From assembly GCA_017990155.1 (NCBI GenBank), contig JAGNOM010000155.1, positions 1-6,785 of the forward strand: a stretch of DNA of 6,785 nucleotides, in the 5' to 3' direction. This DNA is from Propionivibrio sp. Its GTDB lineage: Bacteria > Pseudomonadota > Gammaproteobacteria > Burkholderiales > Rhodocyclaceae. This document shows, one piece after another, positions 1-5,810 of the stretch. How positions within the stretch are numbered: position 1 is the first letter of the stretch; the number at the start of each line of letters is the position of its first letter. Under the pieces are notes generated by a model that did not search any database, was not told the origin of the DNA, and saw only the letters and a program-made list of their open reading frames with translations. A program made the position numbers and the translations under genes.

Positions 1-496
1 GAAGCTCGCGGCGTTCTGCGCGAAGATGAGCGAAAAGTTGAAGATCGAGGTCGTGCCGACGGCTTCGCCGGAAGAAACCGTGCGCGGCAGCGACATTGTC
101 AGCACCATCACCACCGCGAGCACGCCGCTGTTTGACGCCGCCTGGCTGTCGCCCGGTACGCACATCAACGGTGCCGGTTCAAACTCGGTGATCCGGCGTG
201 AAATTGGTGAGGATGTCCTGAAGCTTTGCCGACCGATCGTCGTCGATAGCGTCGAAACGGCGCTCAAGGAAGCCGGCGACCTGCTGCCGTTGCTGGAAAA
301 GGGGCGCCTGAGCGAGCGCCAGATGGTCGAGTTGGGCGACGTAATCATCGGTCGTCATCCCGGCCGCACGTCAGCAGAACAGATCACGATCTTCGAGTCG
401 CAGGGCATGGCGATCCAGGACATCGCCGTCGCCGTTCGCCTTGAAGCGATGGCGCGCGAACAAGGGCTGGGCGTCGAACTGCCTTACGGCGGCTGA
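1..496 (+). CDS. Ornithine cyclodeaminase / mu-crystallin family protein, C-terminal part
   Basis: The reading frame is open from the left edge (first complete codon at base 2) to a TGA at 494-496, so the start lies outside the window. About 164 residues are visible, roughly the second half of a family whose members are usually a little over 300 residues. Recognisable family stretches are the Rossmann-fold part SDIVSTITTASTPLFDAAWL, then SPGTHINGAGSN and the VIRREI segment, and a C-terminal helix with FESQGMAIQDIAVA. Family members are cytosolic NAD(P)-dependent enzymes: ornithine cyclodeaminase, alanine dehydrogenase, or reductases of cyclic imino acids. The substrate cannot be told from this part. 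The ATG at 26 is internal and should not be taken as the start. The gene is separated from the kinase by 52 bases. It may be co-transcribed with it, but a metabolic link to the signalling genes is not evident. Confidence 0.9.
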   Translation, partial: KLAAFCAKMSEKLKIEVVPTASPEETVRGSDIVSTITTASTPLFDAAWLSPGTHINGAGSNSVIRREIGEDVLKLCRPIVVDSVETALKEAGDLLPLLEKGRLSERQMVELGDVIIGRHPGRTSAEQITIFESQGMAIQDIAVAVRLEAMAREQGLGVELPYGG

Positions 497-539
497 TCCG
501 GGTTAAGCCGAGCGGCGCTGGACCGGATGCGCTGCAAGC

Positions 540-543
540 GAGG
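540..543 (+). promoter_or_regulatory. Ribosome binding site of the kinase gene
   Basis: GAGG lies 5 bases before the ATG at 549. The in-frame GTG at 543 would overlap this motif and has no purine-rich site at a proper distance, so ATG 549 is preferred. The two choices differ by only two residues. Confidence 0.55.
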
Positions 544-548
544 TGTAC

Positions 549-1613
549 ATGGGCGGAACGGTGTTTTGGAACGCTGACTGGTTTCCCGAATTGCTGCTCG
601 GTGGCGTCGTTTTCGTTGTCGGCGCCTTGCTGCTTGCGCGTCTCGCACGGCAGGTCAAACGGCGTGCGGTACGTGCGGCGAGTGAGGAATCAACCGTCAA
701 TCAGCCGGTAGGGCCGAATCACGCGGCGCTCGGAGGCGCGGCGGCGAAACCGGCCACGGAGCCCCTGCCGGCGCAGATTGGCCGTCGCCGGATCGAGAAG
801 AAGCTCGGCAAGGGCGCGATGGGTGAGGTTTTTCTCGGGCGCGATGCGGGCACCGGCCAGCTCGCCGCAATCAAGACGTTGGCTCTGGCCCAGGCGTTCG
901 CGCCCGACGAGCTGGCCGAGGTGCGGGCGCGTTTCTTCCGCGAGGCGGAGACGGCCGGCCGCCTGCGCCATCCAGGCATCGTTGCCATCCTCGATTCCGG
1001 CGAGGATGGCGATCTCGCCTTCATCGCCATGGAGTACCTTGCCGGCACCGACCTGCGTCCCTTCACGCGGCTCGGTCACTTGCTGTCGTTGCCTCAGGTC
1101 GCCAGGGTTGGCGCGCGGATCGCCGATGCGCTGGCTTATGCGCATGCCAATAATGTGGTCCATCGCGATGTGAAACCGGCCAACGTGATGTACGACCCGG
1201 AGAGCGATCAGGTCAAGGTGATGGATTTCGGCATCGCGCGCATTATCGATTCGTCGCGCACCAAAACGGGCATGGTCCTCGGCACGCCGAGCTACATGTC
1301 GCCCGAGCAGTTGCTTGGGAAAAAGGTCGATGGTCGTACCGATCTGTACTCGCTCGGCGTGATGCTTTATCAGATGACGTGCGGGCAACTGCCATTTGTC
1401 GGACAATCGATGGGGCAACTGATGGTTCGGATCGCCAATGAAGCGTGTCCCGACGTGCGAACAGTGAACCCTCTGGCGCCGGAAGCGCTGGCGGCGGTCG
1501 TCGAGCGGGCCACACGCAAGGAGGCGGCTCAGCGTTTCCAGACCGGCGACGAAATGGCGCGGGCGCTGCGAGCGTGTTTGGCGGAAGCGCCCGATTCGGA
1601 GATTGCGCAATAG
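549..1613 (+). CDS. Membrane-anchored Hanks-type serine/threonine protein kinase
   Basis: The 354-residue protein phosphorylates proteins on Ser/Thr using ATP. A hydrophobic segment at about residues 14-30 (LLLGGVVFVVGALLLA) is followed by an Arg/Lys-rich stretch, which suggests an N-terminal anchor with the rest in the cytoplasm. A short linker follows, then the kinase domain at about 78-345. Visible motifs are the glycine loop GKGAMGEV (87-94), the ATP-binding Lys109 in AIK, the alphaC Glu132, the catalytic loop HRDVKPAN (205-212, Asp207), DFG (226-228), and an activation segment with several Ser/Thr ending in GTPSYMSPEQ (245-254). It is an RD-type kinase, so control by activation-loop autophosphorylation is likely. 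The anchor precedes the kinase, whereas PknB-like kinases usually have it after, and there is no extracellular sensor domain. The neighbouring phosphatase and FHA protein are the probable eraser and reader. GTG 543 is a possible alternative start. Confidence 0.95.
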   Translation: MGGTVFWNADWFPELLLGGVVFVVGALLLARLARQVKRRAVRAASEESTVNQPVGPNHAALGGAAAKPATEPLPAQIGRRRIEKKLGKGAMGEVFLGRDAGTGQLAAIKTLALAQAFAPDELAEVRARFFREAETAGRLRHPGIVAILDSGEDGDLAFIAMEYLAGTDLRPFTRLGHLLSLPQVARVGARIADALAYAHANNVVHRDVKPANVMYDPESDQVKVMDFGIARIIDSSRTKTGMVLGTPSYMSPEQLLGKKVDGRTDLYSLGVMLYQMTCGQLPFVGQSMGQLMVRIANEACPDVRTVNPLAPEALAAVVERATRKEAAQRFQTGDEMARALRACLAEAPDSEIAQ

Positions 1614-1617
1614 GGAG
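1612..1617 (+). promoter_or_regulatory. Ribosome binding site of the PP2C gene, overlapping the kinase stop codon
   Basis: AGGGAG overlaps the last two bases of the kinase stop codon TAG (1611-1613) and sits 5 bases before the GTG at 1623. It supports this non-ATG start and suggests that translation of the two genes is coupled. Confidence 0.7.
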
Positions 1618-1622
1618 ATGAC

Positions 1623-2468
1623 GTGGGCAACACGCGGAAGAACGTGAGCGAAGCACTCGAAATCGTCGTCAAGACCGACTCCGGGCGGGTTCGTGGGCAC
1701 AATGAAGATGCGGTGTTCGCCAACCCGAATCTCGGTATCGTGATCCTGGCCGACGGCATGGGCGGCTACAACGCCGGCGAGGTCGCCAGCGGCATGGCGA
1801 CGACCGTGCTCGCGTCGGAACTCGAATCTGCGTTTGCCACGACGCCGCCGCATACGCTCGACCGGGCGAGCGGCAAGTCCTACGCGCATGCATGCCTGCG
1901 CGACAAGATCGCTTCGACCAACCTGGCCATCCACGCGGCGTCGGAAAGCCAGATGCAATTCGCCGGCATGGGAACGACGCTGGTGGCCGCCCTGTTCCAC
2001 AACAATCAGGTGACCGTCGCGCATGTCGGTGACTCGCGGCTCTATCGCCTGCGCGGCGGCGAGTTGAGCGTCGTCACGCGCGACCATTCTCTGCTGCAGG
2101 AACAGATCGACAGCGGCTTGATCAGCCGCGAAGACGCGCGTTATTCGCAGAACAGGAATCTGGTGACGCGGGCGCTGGGCGTCGATCCGGTGGTCGAGGC
2201 CGAGATCAACGATTATCCGGTGTTCCCGGGCGACATTTACCTGCTGTGTTCGGACGGCCTCAACGACATGGTCGAGGACGAAGAAATCCAGCTTACGCTG
2301 CAGACGCTTTCGGCGAATCTGGAGCTTGCGGCGACGCAGCTGATCGAGATGGCCAACGACAACGGTGGGCGTGATAATGTTTCCGTCATTCTGGTCAAGG
2401 TGCTGCGCGAGTTTCCTGCCGGCAAGGATGCGTGGTCGAACATGTTTGCCTGGTTCAAGGCGCGTTGA
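1623..2468 (+). CDS. PP2C-type (PPM family) protein serine/threonine phosphatase
   Basis: The 281-residue soluble protein removes phosphate from Ser/Thr residues using two or more Mn/Mg ions, and is the probable antagonist of the kinase just upstream. The family motifs appear in order: RGHNED (24-29, Asp29), ADGMGG (43-48, metal ligand Asp44), GMGTTLVA (115-122), VAHVGDSRLYR (132-142), RDHS (153-156), LVTRALG (180-186), LLCSDGLND (207-215, metal ligand Asp211), and GGRDNVSVILV (248-258, Asp251). Nothing essential is missing. The length is somewhat above the minimal domain because of a short C-terminal tail rich in aromatic residues. There is no signal peptide or membrane segment. The start is GTG, placed by the upstream AGGGAG. 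Only 9 bases separate it from the kinase gene, as expected for one operon with matched expression of kinase and phosphatase. Confidence 0.95.
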   Translation: MGNTRKNVSEALEIVVKTDSGRVRGHNEDAVFANPNLGIVILADGMGGYNAGEVASGMATTVLASELESAFATTPPHTLDRASGKSYAHACLRDKIASTNLAIHAASESQMQFAGMGTTLVAALFHNNQVTVAHVGDSRLYRLRGGELSVVTRDHSLLQEQIDSGLISREDARYSQNRNLVTRALGVDPVVEAEINDYPVFPGDIYLLCSDGLNDMVEDEEIQLTLQTLSANLELAATQLIEMANDNGGRDNVSVILVKVLREFPAGKDAWSNMFAWFKAR

Positions 2469-2520
2469 AGCGTGCCTGGCCGGGTTGCAAGGAACCAAAG
2501 GGGATTGAAAGGGATAAGCG

Positions 2521-3264
2521 ATGGCGAAACTGATACTGAGTATGGACGGGCTGGTTCTCAAGGAAATCCCGCTGACCAAGGAGCGCATGTCGATCGGGCG
2601 CAAGCCGAATAACGACATCCAGATCGACAATCTGGCGATCAGCGGCGAGCATGCGGCGGTGGTGACCATCCTCAACGATTCATTTCTCGAAGACCTGAAC
2701 AGTACCAACGGCACGCTGGTCAATGGCCAGTCGGTCAAGAAGCGTTTCCTGAAAAACGGTGACGTCGTCGAGCTCGGCAAGTACAAGCTCAAATACCTGA
2801 CCGAGCAGGCCTCGCCCGATGCCCCGGACTACGAAAAGACCATGGTTTTGCGGGCGAACAGCGAGCTTCGCGCGCCGGACCTTGCCCCGCCGCCTCAGAC
2901 GGTGAGCGTACCGCCGGTTCCGGAAGCGGCGCCTGCCATGGCCTCGCCGGCCGCTGTTCTGGCGGCCGCTTCCGCGGCCAATGCTCCCGCGCTGCCGCAG
3001 GGAACGGGCGCCGTCCAGTTGCTCAACGGCCCGAACGCCGGCCGCGAACTGGTGCTGACCAAGACGCTGACGACGCTCGGCAAGCCTCACGTCCAGGTGG
3101 CAGTGATTGCGCGCCGGCCGCATGGCTACTTCATCACGCATGTCGAAGGGCCGCAGTATCCGGTGGTCAACGGCAAGGCGATCGATGCCCAGGCGCATCA
3201 GCTGAGCGACCACGACATCATCGAGATCGCCGGCATCAAGATGGAGTTTTTTCTGAAGGCTTGA
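2521..3264 (+). CDS. FHA domain protein with a second, degenerate FHA-like domain
   Basis: The 247-residue soluble protein is a probable phosphothreonine-binding adaptor. The N-terminal FHA domain (about 2-93) has the binding signature: Gly26-Arg27, Ser41 and His44 in ISGEHA, and NSTNGT at 60-65, followed by the typical LKNGDVVELGKYKLKY strands. Residues 100-111 include DYEKTMVLR, where Thr107 is a plausible phosphorylation site. Next comes an Ala/Pro-rich linker (about 114-160). Residues 162-247 look like a second FHA fold: LLNGPNAGRELVL, TLGKPHVQVAVI, YPVVNGKAI, LSDHDIIEIAGIKMEFF. It lacks the Arg and the SxxH motif, so it probably does not bind phosphothreonine. The start ATG is preceded by AGGGA at 2510-2514. 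The gap to the phosphatase gene is 52 bases and has no clear terminator. The first domain is certain. The second is inferred from the strand pattern and the NG motif. Confidence 0.93.
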   Translation: MAKLILSMDGLVLKEIPLTKERMSIGRKPNNDIQIDNLAISGEHAAVVTILNDSFLEDLNSTNGTLVNGQSVKKRFLKNGDVVELGKYKLKYLTEQASPDAPDYEKTMVLRANSELRAPDLAPPPQTVSVPPVPEAAPAMASPAAVLAAASAANAPALPQGTGAVQLLNGPNAGRELVLTKTLTTLGKPHVQVAVIARRPHGYFITHVEGPQYPVVNGKAIDAQAHQLSDHDIIEIAGIKMEFFLKA

Positions 3265-3270
3265 GCGTCA

Positions 3271-3302
3271 CCGCCAGCCGACCCGGTACGGGTTGGGGGC
3301 GG
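3271..3302 (+). other. GC-rich hairpin between the FHA and MBL-fold genes
   Basis: An upper stem pairs 3278-3285 with 3289-3296 (8 bp, one G-U) around the loop GTA. A lower stem pairs CCGCC (3271-3275) with GGCGG (3298-3302), with a small internal mismatch (AG opposite G). It starts 6 bases after the FHA stop codon and ends 1 base before the AGGAG of the next gene. No T-run follows, so a standard intrinsic terminator is unlikely. It could protect the upstream mRNA from 3' decay, pause transcription, or restrict ribosome access to the MBL gene. Confidence 0.6.
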
Positions 3303-3303
3303 C

Positions 3304-3308
3304 AGGAG
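3304..3308 (+). promoter_or_regulatory. Ribosome binding site of the MBL-fold gene
   Basis: AGGAG lies 5 bases before ATG 3314 and decides the start against the in-frame TTG at 3293, which lies inside the hairpin. It directly follows that hairpin. Confidence 0.75.
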
Positions 3309-3313
3309 AGCGC

Positions 3314-4090
3314 ATGAGGGTACGAATACTCGGCTGCAGTGGCGGCATCGGCGGGCGGCATTTACGCACCACCTCGATGCTGGTCGACCACGACATCCTG
3401 ATCGATGCCGGGACCGGCGTCGGCGAACTGTCGCTCGATGAGCTGGCACGAATCGACCATGTATTCATCACCCATTCGCACCTCGACCATATCGCGGCGC
3501 TGCCGCTATTGATCGATGCGGTGGCCGATCGCCGCGAGAGCCCGGTGATCGTGCATGCGACCGACGCGACGCTCGAGATCCTCAAGAATCACGTCTTCAA
3601 CTGGGCAATCTGGCCGGATTTCAGCGAGATCGCGATTCGCGCCGACGCCGTGATGCAGTACCGTTCCATCGAAATCGGCCAGGAGACCCGTCTTGGCGAA
3701 CGCGCGATTACCGCGGTGCCGGCGGTGCACGCGGTTCCTGCCGTCGGCTACCACCTCGATTCCGGCTCCGGCAGCCTCGTGTTCACCGGCGATACGACGA
3801 CCAACGACGCGCTCTGGCCGCTGCTCAACGCGATCGAAAATCTGCGCTACCTGATCATCGAAACCGCCTTCTCGAACGATGAGGAGGCGCTGGCGGTGCT
3901 GTCGCGGCATCTGTGCCCGAACTTGCTGCACGCCGAGCTCGCTCAGCTCGAACGCGAGGCGGAGGTCTATATCACCCACCTCAAGCCGGGCCAGATCGAG
4001 CGCATCATGGGTGAAATCGACGCGTGCGAGCTCGTCGGCGGCCGCTTCAAGCCGGCGATGCTGCAAAACAACCAGGTTTTCGAGTTCTAG
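3314..4090 (+). CDS. Metallo-beta-lactamase-fold hydrolase, class II cyclic-nucleotide phosphodiesterase-like
   Basis: The 258-residue cytosolic protein is a probable metal-dependent phosphodiesterase. The MBL motif THSHLDH (53-59) gives ligands His54, His56, Asp58 and His59. Further likely ligands are His139 in VPAVHAVP, Asp160 in FTGDTT, and His222 in YITHLKPG. The N-terminus (MRVRILGCSGGIGG), the following LIDAGTGVGEL, and the segment RYLIIETAFSN (178-188) resemble the class II cAMP phosphodiesterase/tRNase Z branch rather than beta-lactamases or glyoxalase II. From family knowledge, cyclic 3',5'-AMP or GMP is the best substrate guess, but it is not proven here. RNA or another phosphodiester remains possible. 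There is no signal peptide, unlike some periplasmic class II enzymes. It lies between the FHA gene and the GAF/HD-GYP gene (43-base gap), so its position supports a signalling role. Confidence 0.85.
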   Translation: MRVRILGCSGGIGGRHLRTTSMLVDHDILIDAGTGVGELSLDELARIDHVFITHSHLDHIAALPLLIDAVADRRESPVIVHATDATLEILKNHVFNWAIWPDFSEIAIRADAVMQYRSIEIGQETRLGERAITAVPAVHAVPAVGYHLDSGSGSLVFTGDTTTNDALWPLLNAIENLRYLIIETAFSNDEEALAVLSRHLCPNLLHAELAQLEREAEVYITHLKPGQIERIMGEIDACELVGGRFKPAMLQNNQVFEF

Positions 4091-4120
4091 AAGTCCTGGA
4101 CCATGCCCATGTGTATTCCC

Positions 4121-4125
4121 GAAGG
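4121..4125 (+). promoter_or_regulatory. Ribosome binding site of the GAF/HD-GYP gene
   Basis: GAAGG lies 8 bases before ATG 4134. It supports starting there rather than at in-frame codons further upstream that overlap the MBL gene. Confidence 0.65.
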
Positions 4126-4133
4126 CGCGTGAA

Positions 4134-5729
4134 ATGGACGTCCTGACCAACCTGTTGCCTCGTCTCGAGCAACTCAACCAGATTGGCGCGGCGCTTTCGG
4201 ACGAGCGCAACATCGACCGCCTGCTGGAGAACATTCTGCTCGCCGCGAAGGCGATCACGCATGCCGATGGCGGCTCGCTTTATCGCGTGACGGAAGACCG
4301 GAAGTCCCTGCATTTCGAGATCGTGCGCACGGCCTCGCTCGGCCTCGCGCTGGGCGGGGCCAGCGGCGACCCGATTGGCGGCAGGTTTCCCGACCTGCCG
4401 CTCTACCGCGAGAATGGCGAACCCAACAATTCTCTGGTTGCCGCGTACTCCGCGCTCAGTGCCGAGACGGTGAATATCGCCGACGCCTACGCCGAGGACG
4501 GCTTCGATTTTTCCGGCACCCGCCGCTTCGACGAGATGACCGGCTACCGTTCGCGGTCCTTCCTCACGGTGCCGATGAAGAATCACGAAAACGAGATCAT
4601 CGGCGTCCTGCAACTGATCAACGCCACCGATCCGGAAGATGGTGCGGTCCGCGTTTTCTCACAGGCCGATCAGCGCCTCGCCGAATCGCTGGCCTCGCAG
4701 GCGGCCGTGGCGCTGACCAATCGTCTGCTGGTGAGCCAGTTGGAAGCGCTGTTCGAGTCGTTCATTTCGCTGATCAACCTCGCCATTGACGAAAAATCGC
4801 CGTACACCGGCGGCCACTGCCAGCGCGTTCCGTCGCTGACGATGATGCTGGCCGAAGCGGTCGTTGCCACCTGCGAAGGTCCATTGGCCGGCTTTGCCAT
4901 GAGCGATGGCGACCGCTACGAACTCAAGATCGCCGGACTGCTGCATGACTGCGGCAAGGTCACAACGCCAGTGCATATCGTCGACAAGGCGACCAAGCTG
5001 CAGACCATCTTCGATCGCATCCATCTTGTCGATACGCGTTTCGAAGTGCTCCGGCGTGACGCCGAGCTCGCCATGCTGCGTGCCGTCATGGCCGGCGCCG
5101 ACCGCGAAACAGCAGAGCTGCGCTTGCAGCAACAGCTTGGCGCCATCCACGGCGACCGCGAATTCCTGCGCCGCGTCAACATCGGCGTCGAGGCCATGAG
5201 CGATGAGGACCAGCGAAGAGTGCGCCGGATTGCCACGGCGTATCGCTGGATCAACGCCGAGGGTGCCGAGGCCGATTTCCTGTCGGATGACGAAGTCGAA
5301 AATCTCACGATCCGCACCGGAACGCTGACGCACAGCGAACGAGAAACGATCAACCATCACATTGTGGCGACGATCAAGATGCTTGAGTCGCTGCCCTGGC
5401 CCAAGCATCTCCGGCATGTGCCCGAGTACGCCGGCGGCCACCACGAGCGCATGGACGGCGCCGGTTACCCGAAAGGGCTGAGGCGCAGCGATATGTCGAT
5501 TCAGGCACGGATCATGGGCATCGCCGACATCTTCGAGGCGCTGACCGCGCGCGACCGGCCGTACAAGCCCGGAATGAAGCTCTCGCAGGCCTTGCGCATT
5601 CTCCAGCGTTTCAGCCGCGACGGGCACATCGATCCCGACCTGTTTGAAGTCTTCGTCAAGCAAAAGGTCTATCTGAACTACGCTAACGAGTACCTCGACC
5701 CGTCGCAAATCGACCTGCTGAACTGCTGA
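4134..5729 (+). CDS. GAF domain - HD-GYP domain protein, probable cyclic di-GMP phosphodiesterase
   Basis: The 531-residue cytosolic protein has a sensory GAF domain (about 25-197) joined by a helical linker (about 197-218) to an HD-GYP domain (about 218-525). The GAF part has a segment (124-148) with RRFDEMTGYRS and SFLTVPM, then IIGVLQLIN, like GAF domains of cyclic-nucleotide phosphodiesterases and cyclases. HD-GYP motifs are YTGGHCQRV (His228), LLHDCGK (His271-Asp272, Lys275), INHHIVATIKML (His409), HHERMDGAGYP (436-446, with the GYP triplet), and GIADIFEALTARDRPYK (Asp465). The family hydrolyses cyclic di-GMP, or sometimes cGAMP, with two or three metals. All main ligands are present, so activity is expected. 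About 100 extra residues (roughly 290-390) lie between the HD motif and His409, with a charged, helix-rich, possibly coiled-coil sequence. Their role is unknown, although I recall related GAF/HD proteins with a similar insert. Being last in the signalling block suggests it is an output or partner of the kinase system. Confidence 0.9.
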   Translation: MDVLTNLLPRLEQLNQIGAALSDERNIDRLLENILLAAKAITHADGGSLYRVTEDRKSLHFEIVRTASLGLALGGASGDPIGGRFPDLPLYRENGEPNNSLVAAYSALSAETVNIADAYAEDGFDFSGTRRFDEMTGYRSRSFLTVPMKNHENEIIGVLQLINATDPEDGAVRVFSQADQRLAESLASQAAVALTNRLLVSQLEALFESFISLINLAIDEKSPYTGGHCQRVPSLTMMLAEAVVATCEGPLAGFAMSDGDRYELKIAGLLHDCGKVTTPVHIVDKATKLQTIFDRIHLVDTRFEVLRRDAELAMLRAVMAGADRETAELRLQQQLGAIHGDREFLRRVNIGVEAMSDEDQRRVRRIATAYRWINAEGAEADFLSDDEVENLTIRTGTLTHSERETINHHIVATIKMLESLPWPKHLRHVPEYAGGHHERMDGAGYPKGLRRSDMSIQARIMGIADIFEALTARDRPYKPGMKLSQALRILQRFSRDGHIDPDLFEVFVKQKVYLNYANEYLDPSQIDLLNC

Positions 5730-5765
5730 CGGCCGCGTGGCTACAGTCGGGCGGCGCTTTCACGG

Positions 5766-5771
5766 TAGAAT
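5766..5771 (+). promoter_or_regulatory. Probable -10 element of the rpe promoter
   Basis: TAGAAT matches the sigma-70 -10 consensus at 5 of 6 positions and lies 39 bases before the rpe start codon, inside the only long gap (81 bases) of the window. No good -35 hexamer is found at 16-18 bases upstream; the closest, TACAGT at 5742-5747 with an 18-base spacer, is poor. The assignment is tentative. It would separate rpe-gph from the signalling genes. Confidence 0.5.
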
Positions 5772-5810
5772 CGCCCATCCCCAGATTTCTCATTCCTACG
5801 GGTTATCGCC

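Noticed and set aside
690..2792. A 700-codon open frame on the - strand across the kinase, phosphatase and FHA genes.
   Set aside because: It runs antisense to three genes with complete catalytic motifs, its translation is rich in Arg and His with no recognisable domain, and such frames are common opposite GC-rich genes with strong third-position bias.
549..3264. The kinase/phosphatase/FHA trio as part of a type VI secretion locus.
   Set aside because: No secretion structural gene is present in the window; the flanks are MBL, HD-GYP, rpe and gph on one side and an ornithine cyclodeaminase family gene on the other.
3293..3313. TTG 3293 as the start of the MBL gene.
   Set aside because: It lies within the hairpin stem, has no ribosome binding site, and the conserved fold begins at MRVRILG from ATG 3314 with AGGAG before it.
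4103..4132. A 9-codon open frame (MPMCIPEGA) just before the GAF/HD-GYP gene, as a possible leader peptide.
   Set aside because: There is no well-placed ribosome binding site and no regulatory codon run or paired hairpins; so short a frame is expected by chance.
3879..4133. Upstream in-frame extension of the GAF/HD-GYP gene, adding 85 residues.
   Set aside because: It overlaps the C-terminal part of the MBL gene, translates to an Arg/Ser-rich shadow sequence, and ATG 4134 has its own ribosome binding site.
5732..5760. Possible terminator after the GAF/HD-GYP gene: GCCGC pairing with GCGGC, then TTT after two bases.
   Set aside because: The stem is only 5 bp with a 14-base loop and the T-run has three bases, too weak to call.
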